Shown here piece by piece: positions 6,454 to 9,914 of a stretch of DNA of 9,914 nt. The notes under the pieces were generated by a model. That model saw only the letters and a program-made list of their open reading frames with translations, searched no databases and was not told the origin of the DNA. A program made the position numbers and the translations under genes. Each line of letters begins with the position of its first letter. The stretch's first letter is position 1. Origin of the DNA: Methanomassiliicoccales archaeon (GTDB taxonomy: Archaea > Thermoplasmatota > Thermoplasmata > Methanomassiliicoccales > JACIVX01); the NCBI GenBank assembly GCA_028682925.1, contig JAJRAG010000156.1, positions 1-9,914 on the forward strand. Direction: 5' to 3'.

Positions 6454-7071
6454 GTGCAACCGGTTGAGAGAGTCGAGGACCTCAATAAGATGTTCGACAT
6501 CCTACTTGTGCTCCTGGGAATCGTGACAGCTACTCTCTTCCAGTTCGTCAGCGTGATAGTGCCCCTGCAAATCGCCGCGCAGAACACTAGTCTCTCCCAG
6601 GACCAGTTGGCCATCCAAGTAACCCAGGAAATCACCCGATGGCTGCGAGTATTCTTCATACCCTTGATCCTTTTAATAGGAATCTGGTTTTTCAACCGTA
6701 TCGCCCTGGCGACGAGACTCAATGCCAAAAGAACGATGTCTGAGTTCTGCTATGTCATGGGCTTTACAATTCTGGCACATGATATTATGTATTTCGCCGG
6801 AGCGGTGACGATGCAACCATTGATTAAAATGACCGCCTCAAATGTCGGCGGAGGTCAGTACTCAATCTTCATGACCATCGTGGTCTTTCTTGTCTCTTTC
6901 GGACTTATTTATAGGTATGAGATTTCGACCATTTCAGAGAACAGAATTGGAATTGGCGGAATGAGCAGAAGATTTTGGAGAAATGTGCTAGTGCGAACGA
7001 TTGTCTTGTGGTTCATCGTTCTAGGGATCATCAACTGGATAGAGATGCTATCTATATATGAGTTCATTTGA
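6454..7071 (+). CDS. Five-helix integral membrane protein, unknown function
   Basis: Product of 205 residues from GTG 6454. Predicted membrane helices by hydrophobicity are at about 13-37, 65-84, 96-118, 136-153 and 178-200, with an external or internal polar loop (41-63) after helix 1 and a Gly-rich loop (130-135) before helix 4. There is no signal peptide, Cys cluster or catalytic motif I recognise, and no family name can be given. The start is uncertain: ATG 6490 (residue 13) would begin right at helix 1 and has GAGG 11 bases upstream, while GTG 6454 gives a short acidic N-tail. The TGA stop overlaps the left edge of a repeat copy (TTTGAACCCGGGCATATCC), so the last codons may have been reshaped by the repeat. 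It is probably transcribed alone. Confidence 0.8.
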   Translation: MQPVERVEDLNKMFDILLVLLGIVTATLFQFVSVIVPLQIAAQNTSLSQDQLAIQVTQEITRWLRVFFIPLILLIGIWFFNRIALATRLNAKRTMSEFCYVMGFTILAHDIMYFAGAVTMQPLIKMTASNVGGGQYSIFMTIVVFLVSFGLIYRYEISTISENRIGIGGMSRRFWRNVLVRTIVLWFIVLGIINWIEMLSIYEFI

Positions 7072-7113
7072 ACCCGGGCATATCCAGACGTTCTTCTTCT
7101 GATTTCAATGAAG
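7067..7113 (+). repeat. Dispersed repeat, block B overlapping a stop codon
   Basis: CATATCCAGACGTTC (7079-7093), followed by TTCTTCTGATTTCAATGAAG, is a clear block B copy. Just left, the minus strand reads CCCGGGTTCAAAT, which matches the 5' side of a tRNA T-arm. The TGA stop of the membrane-protein gene lies inside this edge. The T-rich tail may serve as that gene's terminator. Confidence 0.7.
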
Positions 7114-7147
7114 ATGAGAATCCTATGAAGATAGACGAACCTCTCCC

Positions 7148-7166
7148 TTTCTTTTTCTGATCTCAA
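7148..7166 (+). repeat. Partial block B copy
   Basis: TTTCTTTTTCTGATCTCAA repeats the T-rich half of block B (compare 59-76). It lies 35 bases after the copy at 7079-7113, so this half is present twice in tandem here. Confidence 0.5.
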
Positions 7167-7205
7167 CTAGACGGTAAGCACACTCTCTGCTTATTGCTTA
7201 GTCAA

Positions 7206-7466
7206 ATGTCGAAGCTTGGTGACGGAATCATTATATGTAACCATGGTCAAAGAAGATTTGCGGGAATAGAAATGAGTGACGAACGGGTGGACCGATTGAC
7301 AACGGCAGAAGTTTGCAATCATTTGGAGTATAACGACCCAGAGTATGATGACCCAGAACGATGGTCTGGATACTACTGCGAAATAAGCGGAAAGCCTTGC
7401 GAGGAAGAAGGTTGGGCATTTCCATCACACTGTCCTCTCGGACTCGCCCCGCCGAAGAATTGGTAG
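7206..7466 (+). CDS. Small Cys-rich acidic protein, unknown
   Basis: Product of 86 residues from ATG 7206; a TTG at 7194 would add four residues. Five Cys are visible, in ICNHG, VCNHLEY, YYCEISGKPC and SHCPLG, together with His residues next to some of them, and the middle is Asp- and Glu-rich. The clustering suggests metal binding or disulfides, but no family is recognised. It lies 134 bases after the membrane-protein gene, with T-rich block B repeats in between, so independent transcription is likely, though no clear TATA box was found. After the TAG stop (7464-7466) the same frame stays open for 57 more codons into the next repeat. That extension is Arg-rich and has no Cys, so I treat TAG as the true end. 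Confidence 0.65.
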   Translation: MSKLGDGIIICNHGQRRFAGIEMSDERVDRLTTAEVCNHLEYNDPEYDDPERWSGYYCEISGKPCEEEGWAFPSHCPLGLAPPKNW

Positions 7467-7470
7467 TCAT

Positions 7471-7552
7471 CCGAGAAGGCGGCTGACTGGTTAGGGAGGA
7501 GAAGGACGAGACGCAGAAGGTCGCATCTGGGGTTGGCGCGCGGGTTCAGAAT
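7471..7552 (+). other. Possible degraded tRNA-like segment
   Basis: CTGACTGGTTAGGGAGGAG (7483-7501) resembles an archaeal D-arm and loop. GCGCGGGTTCAGAATC (7537-7552) resembles a T-arm with one inserted base. The distance between the two would need a long-variable-arm tRNA (Leu or Ser type). No anticodon stem, acceptor pairing or 3' T-stem strand can be drawn. The assignment is weak, and the segment is also an open reading frame in phase with the preceding gene. Confidence 0.2.
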
Positions 7553-7578
7553 CTACTTGCGTGAATTCCGCAATTTCC

Positions 7579-7600
7579 CTTCTTTTTTTCATATTCTCTT
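7579..7600 (+). terminator. T-rich terminator after the Cys-rich gene
   Basis: A run of seven T within CTTCTTTTTTTC, followed by ATATTCTCTT, precedes a block A repeat by a few bases. It is about 115 bases after the stop codon, so it would leave a long 3' tail. Confidence 0.4.
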
Positions 7601-7602
7601 GT

Positions 7603-7626
7603 CCCATCTGCCGTCAGAACCGTCAG
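7603..7626 (+). repeat. Dispersed repeat, block A
   Basis: CATCTGCCGTCAGAACCGTC followed by AG is identical to the consensus across the core, with both 9-base units intact except that the second ends in TGA. It lies between two convergent genes. Confidence 0.75.
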
Positions 7627-7646
7627 TGATGTGGTAAACATGACAT

Positions 7647-8135
7647 TCATATCAGCCATTTGCCAGTAGATTCATAGTGACCTGCATGAACGGCTTCGGC
7701 GATCTCCCACGATACGCGATATTTACTGCCATCCCTAAGCGACATCAATCCCCTTTTTTCTTTATCACTGTATCCATCTGTGTACGCGAATGGAAGAATC
7801 AAGGCGATCAAGAGCCATTTTCCAGAAACCTGTTCTAGAGCTCTGACCTCCTTCACCTGTTTCCATTCAATCCAACGATATCTGCCATCCTTGAATCGCA
7901 GTCCGATACCGCTGTCTTCGACATAAACGAACTTGAGCTTCCTAGCAATAGAAGACCGAAAACCCAAGGTCATGACAGAGATAGCTCCCACCCATATCAA
8001 TACTGTCCAGATCAGTCCATTCGACAATAGCAGGAGAGGAACCGAGCCAAGGGCTATGATAATTGTCAGTGACAGCAGTAGTACAAGTTGGTCATATTCG
8101 TCATTAGTAGGATTCTCGAAAACGAGTCGCTCCAT
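7647..8135 (-). CDS. Two-helix membrane protein with PH-like C-terminal domain
   Basis: Product of 162 residues from ATG 8135. An acidic N-tail (1-16) is followed by two adjacent membrane helices (about 17-38 and 41-60), then a soluble region (66-162) with beta-strand rhythm, including YVEDSGIGLRFKDGRYRWIE and W-K-Q-V-K-E-V. The shape, two helices followed by a strand pattern ending in W-x-x-V-x-x-V, is like bacterial PH-like membrane proteins. The family match is by pattern only and the function is unknown. An in-frame ATG at 8297 would add 54 residues, but those codons overlap a repeat copy and read as non-coding, and a TATA-like element lies between the two starts. No operon partner. Confidence 0.72.
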   Translation of the reverse strand: MERLVFENPTNDEYDQLVLLLSLTIIIALGSVPLLLLSNGLIWTVLIWVGAISVMTLGFRSSIARKLKFVYVEDSGIGLRFKDGRYRWIEWKQVKEVRALEQVSGKWLLIALILPFAYTDGYSDKEKRGLMSLRDGSKYRVSWEIAEAVHAGHYESTGKWLI

Positions 8136-8173
8136 CTTGAATACCCTACCATTATGAATCAGGGGCAAAGGGC

Positions 8174-8180
8174 GATAAAA
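8174..8180 (-). promoter_or_regulatory. TATA-like element for the PH-like membrane protein
   Basis: The minus strand reads TTTTATC about 42 bases before ATG 8135, giving a short leader that contains GGTAGGG. This supports the shorter start. Confidence 0.35.
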
Positions 8181-8200
8181 GACTATCCGCCCGTGGCAGA

Positions 8201-8240
8201 ACATCCAGACCCCTCTGCCGTCAGAATCGTCGGAAGTGTC
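8201..8240 (+). repeat. Dispersed repeat, block A with an adjoining block B fragment
   Basis: CTCTGCCGTCAGAATCGTCG followed by GAAGTGTC retains two 9-base units (CCGTCAGAA, TCGTCGGAA). Directly left is ACATCCAGAC, which matches the start of block B. Here B lies before A, the reverse of the order at 5595. Confidence 0.6.
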
Positions 8241-8597
8241 TATGGGCGCGGGCGGGCTTGCAGAGCCGTTAGCCAGACAGCTCTCAATTCCCTTCAATCA
8301 AAGGGGTTTTTGCGCCTTGTTCGACCGTACGAGATGGGAGTCATCACCGAGGGCGGTGTTCTCATGATAGTAAATCCTATTGATGAGCGAAGGTTGCTCT
8401 GTTAAAGTGAGCGGCGACTGATTAGACTTGTAGGATTTCTCTACAAACCCCTAGGTGCAGACGAGTACTTCCGTTATCTGGAAGAATACAAGGATTTCTC
8501 CCTGCGCTTGAGAACAACGATAACCATCTCTGAGAAGGAACCAGCATTTCAAAAACCTGTCTCGAATCCGTCGCACGAGTGTCGAACTGCAGCCTGA
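8229..8597 (+). pseudogene. Decayed probable winged-helix regulator with in-frame TAA
   Basis: One frame runs through TAA 8403-8405 to TGA 8595-8597. Before the TAA it reads ALNSLQSKGFLRLVRPYEMG, a pattern typical of the recognition helix and wing of winged-helix proteins (A-L-x-x-L-x-x-K-G-F-L), then a Gly turn. After the TAA, in the same frame, it continues RLIRLVGFLYKPLGADEYFR and further helix-like sequence. Coding-like sequence on both sides of one stop suggests a broken gene. The stretch overlaps a repeat at its left end, and no start codon with a ribosome site is evident. The protein comparison is by eye only, and chance open frames could explain part of it. Confidence 0.33.
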
Positions 8598-8620
8598 AGT
8601 GTTTCGGTGTAAACCGATGA

Positions 8621-8628
8621 TTTATAAA
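8621..8628 (+). promoter_or_regulatory. Strong archaeal TATA box
   Basis: TTTATAAA, preceded by CCGATGA, is a near-ideal archaeal TATA box and is symmetrical, so it could work in either direction. On the plus strand it would start a transcript near 8650, just before GTG 8659. Confidence 0.45.
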
Positions 8629-8658
8629 GACTAGCATATATGGCCAGTTCGCCAAAAC

Positions 8659-8859
8659 GTGATCGGCGGATGTTTACTCGACGGCGGATCCAGGAACATC
8701 CATTTGCAACCATTGTTCGGAGAACGGAGTCATACAACACTTGAGAATTGGTTGTCTAAGAAGAAAAAACAGCCTGTCGGCAAGGCCAACAGACTTCAAT
8801 TTAAGGTCTTCGACCAGGCGTCACGCGCCAAACCCAATACTCTTTGCCCTCGAACTTAA
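8659..8859 (+). CDS. Possible small unknown protein from a strong TATA box
   Basis: A 66-residue frame starts with GTG 8659, about 34 bases after the centre of a near-ideal TATA box, which fits a leaderless gene. The product is basic in its middle (WLSKKKKQPVGKANR) and has no recognised domain or membrane helix. Its last 59 bases overlap the end of the 73-residue gene on the opposite strand, so either the frame is spurious or the two genes are tail-to-tail overlapping. No homologous family comes to mind. The promoter is the main reason for listing it. Confidence 0.25.
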   Translation: MIGGCLLDGGSRNIHLQPLFGERSHTTLENWLSKKKKQPVGKANRLQFKVFDQASRAKPNTLCPRT

Positions 8860-9022
8860 TGTTCTCATGGCTGACACGGGGGTCGCCAAAGGCATAGTAA
8901 GGCGGGAAGGCTGCATTTGCCTTGGTGATGCGAAGGTTGTTGTCCATCTCGTTGGCGAATTTCTTCTTGACCTCAGGGATTATCTCCTCCGGTACTCCCC
9001 AGGTTATCTCCACTTCTACCAT
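8801..9022 (-). CDS. Small conserved-looking protein, unknown (73 residues)
   Basis: Product of 73 residues from ATG 9022: a beta strand (VEVEITWG), an amphipathic helix (PEEIIPEVKKKFANEM), a Pro- and Tyr-rich middle (FPPYYAFGDP) and a strand pair near the C-terminus (NIKFEGKEYWVWRVTPGRRP). No family is recognised, but the regular strand-helix-strand plan and normal codon use suggest a real folded protein. The start is chosen because GGAGGAG lies about 8 bases upstream. An ATG at 9073 would add 17 residues that read through this ribosome site. A TATA box at 9087-9092 would give a leader of about 40 bases. It does not share a transcript with the regulator upstream. Confidence 0.7.
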   Translation of the reverse strand: MVEVEITWGVPEEIIPEVKKKFANEMDNNLRITKANAAFPPYYAFGDPRVSHENIKFEGKEYWVWRVTPGRRP

Positions 9023-9086
9023 TTCTCTCTCCTCCTGTTTGTGAGGGCTGTCAATCGCCCTTCTTGCTATCACGTCGGGGGGACCT

Positions 9087-9092
9087 TATAAC
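9087..9092 (-). promoter_or_regulatory. TATA box of the 73-residue gene
   Basis: TTATAA, in the minus-strand context AAGTTATAAGG, lies about 67 bases before ATG 9022. It predicts a start of transcription near 9062 and a leader containing the GGAGGAG site. Confidence 0.4.
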
Positions 9093-9145
9093 TTGGTTAC
9101 GAGGTGATGATGTAAATATGTCACTCATTCAACATTTCTAAAGAA

Positions 9146-9190
9146 CCGTAGACATAGCCTGGGTTTTGACAACGGACTCATACTCCGTGG
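9146..9190 (+). other. tRNA-Met-like relic (anticodon arm with CAT)
   Basis: ACGGA (9172-9176) pairs perfectly with TCCGT (9184-9188) around the 7-base loop CTCATAC. This is exact anticodon-arm geometry with C32, T33, anticodon CAT and A37. Archaeal elongator tRNA-Met commonly has CGGACTCATAATCCG here. To the left, AGCCTGGGTTTTGAC resembles a D-loop, and its D-stem pairs at three of four positions. No T-arm, GGTTCRA motif or matching acceptor strands follow; instead there is a run of eight G. It is not a functional tRNA as read. It may be a truncated or degraded tRNA gene, or a chance hairpin. Confidence 0.35.
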
Positions 9191-9230
9191 GGGGGGATAA
9201 CGTTTCGGCCAGGATGTGCACATTCAATTT

Positions 9231-9518
9231 TTATGGCTCCACTATCACGGTCTGTGTTAAAAGATCAATGACGAACTTCTTCGCGGCCAAGCCGTAGATG
9301 ATTTCTTTGCTCTCCCCTTTGTATCTCTTGAACAGGAAATTGTATCTGTACAGCACTTCAAGGTCACGATAGATGGTCGCTCTCTCTTTTCTCTTGGAGA
9401 ACATGGCATTATACTGTCTATACACTGTGACTGCCGAAGCATCACCCTCGATCAGAATCCTGATTATGTTAAGGCGGGTCTCGGAGCAAAGCCCCTTCGC
9501 CAATTCATCGACTCTCAT
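9231..9518 (-). CDS. Winged-helix transcriptional regulator
   Basis: Product of 95 residues from ATG 9518. Helices at about 3-10 and 12-24 (SETRLNIIRILIEG) are followed by a third, with the probable recognition helix at 44-59 (KERATIYRDLEVLYRYN), and then a wing with FKRYKGESKEIIYGL before a C-terminal helix (78-89). This is the plan of single-domain archaeal ArsR- or PadR-like winged-helix DNA-binding proteins. No metal-binding Cys pair is present (one Cys only, at 11), so metal sensing is unlikely. A TTG at 9566 would add 16 residues but lies upstream of the TATA box at 9545-9551, which is 30 bases before ATG 9518; the shorter, leaderless start is preferred. A 13-base palindrome just upstream of the TATA box suggests self-regulation. 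Targets are unknown. Confidence 0.8.
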   Translation of the reverse strand: MRVDELAKGLCSETRLNIIRILIEGDASAVTVYRQYNAMFSKRKERATIYRDLEVLYRYNFLFKRYKGESKEIIYGLAAKKFVIDLLTQTVIVEP

Positions 9519-9544
9519 GTCCAAGTCAGTATGGCACCGTTGAC

Positions 9545-9551
9545 TATATAT
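9545..9551 (-). promoter_or_regulatory. TATA box of the winged-helix regulator
   Basis: TATATAT (minus strand, in CATATATAG) is centred 30 bases before ATG 9518. This matches leaderless archaeal spacing and decides the start codon. Confidence 0.6.
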
Positions 9552-9563
9552 GATACTAGTCGT

Positions 9564-9576
9564 CAAGAAATTCTTG
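9564..9576. promoter_or_regulatory. Palindromic operator candidate upstream of the regulator
   Basis: CAAGAAATTCTTG is a perfect inverted repeat with 6-base arms around one base. It lies about 12 bases upstream of the regulator's TATA box. Such a dyad at this place suits binding by a dimeric winged-helix protein, possibly the regulator itself. The binding partner is inferred, not shown. Confidence 0.4.
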
Positions 9577-9615
9577 TATTTCCTTCGACGGTATCGAGCC
9601 AGTACCCTTCCTTAA

Positions 9616-9813
9616 TTCGCTAATCCGCTATTCCGTGCTATTATCTGTAAGTGCTTGACGAATGCAATTGATTATCTGGTTCTAAGAGAAGTTTCCAGGG
9701 AGACTCTTGATCTCGATATCGTACCGTCTGGGTCGGAAGCACTGATTGAGAATGTCATGGTCAAAGGAGCAACTCCCCATCTGCCGTCAGAACCGTCACT
9801 ATTATCATTCTAG
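9616..9813 (+). pseudogene. Possible gene fragment running into a repeat copy
   Basis: A 65-codon frame between TAA 9613 and TAG 9811 has coding-like content (for example AIDYLVLREVSRETLDLDIV and SGSEALIENVMVKGA) but no usable start, since the only ATG is at 9757. Its last codons are block A repeat sequence, as if the repeat replaced the end of a gene. No family is recognised, and a chance frame is possible. The remainder of 9577-9914 holds the repeat copy at 9775 and nothing else I can name. Confidence 0.22.
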
Positions 9814-9825
9814 AGAATAGAGCGG
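9775..9825 (+). repeat. Dispersed repeat, block A with extension
   Basis: CCCCATCTGCCGTCAGAACC begins the copy, followed by CTATTATCATTCTAGAGAAT and AGAGCGG. It matches the copy at 4087 over more than 40 bases but lacks the 7-base GTGGACC. Further right, TGACTGGATAGG (9855-9866) resembles TGACTGGCAAGAGG at 4162 in a similar relative position, so the homology may extend to about 90 bases. Confidence 0.78.
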
Positions 9826-9914
9826 AGGAATTTCTCTTATTCAGATATTGAGCGTGACTGGATAGGTCTCTCCATTTACCACACTTATATTGGCTTGGTC
9901 GCTTGTTGCCCCAA

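Noticed and set aside
8088..8405. 105-residue plus-strand gene as a whole
   Set aside because: Its first 45 or so codons overlap the start of the PH-like gene and a repeat copy. Only the part from about 8229 looks coding, and it is listed as a relic.
8741..9091. 116-residue plus-strand frame
   Set aside because: It is antisense to the 73-residue gene, which has a good ribosome site and TATA box; the plus-strand frame has neither.
487..9825. CRISPR array or integron attC sites
   Set aside because: Repeats are 0.6-3.6 kb apart with genes between them, so they are not a CRISPR. Block A has direct, not inverted, units and lacks the attC core sites, and no integrase gene is seen.

Overview
The window looks like an accessory chromosomal stretch of an archaeon. 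Several start codons sit about 30 bases downstream of an archaeal TATA box (132, 6134, 9518), which is the layout of leaderless transcripts. Others have a strong purine-rich ribosome site (4698, 5159, 9022). Gene ends carry T-rich tracts, and the families seen (MMPL/RND exporter, DUF3795, AhpD-like, stand-alone CBS protein, small winged-helix regulator) are common in Euryarchaeota. A thermoplasmatote-like or methanogen-like host is a guess; no marker gene settles it. No rRNA, CRISPR array, transposase or integrase gene was seen.

Layout: a small DUF3303-like gene with an apparent one-base frameshift (132-432, +); a large MMPL/RND membrane exporter (737-3673, -); a decayed V4R-like plus SHOCT reading frame (3749-4078, +); a DUF3795 Cys-rich protein (4249-4698, -); an AhpD-like carboxymuconolactone decarboxylase family protein (5159-5545, +); a two-CBS-domain protein (5712-6134, -); a five-helix membrane protein (6454-7071, +); a small Cys-rich protein (7206-7466, +); a two-helix membrane protein with a PH-like tail (7647-8135, -); a decayed probable winged-helix gene (8229-8597, +); a 73-residue unknown (8801-9022, -); and a 95-residue winged-helix regulator with its own promoter and a palindrome (9231-9576, -). 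Genes alternate in strand and appear to be transcribed singly; there is no clear operon. The MMPL gene is visibly GC-rich and the DUF3795 gene AT-rich, so the segment is a compositional patchwork.

The most unusual structure is an intergenic repeat family always in the same orientation. Block A, centred on CTGCCGTCAGAACCGTCA, holds two tandem 9-base units (CCGTCAGAA). It occurs at about 487, 4087, 4963, 5595, 6361, 7603, 8211 and 9775. Block B (CATATCCAGACATTC plus a T-rich tail) occurs at 46, 5651, 7079 and partly at 7148. In the most complete copy (5595-5687) A and B are joined. The DNA between them resembles, on the minus strand, the 3' end of a tRNA (T-loop, acceptor strand, CCA). Almost every gene in the window is separated from the next by one of these copies, and several copies abut decayed reading frames. 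I read this as a dispersed non-autonomous element or recombination scar carrying a tRNA 3' end. That is inference from this window alone.
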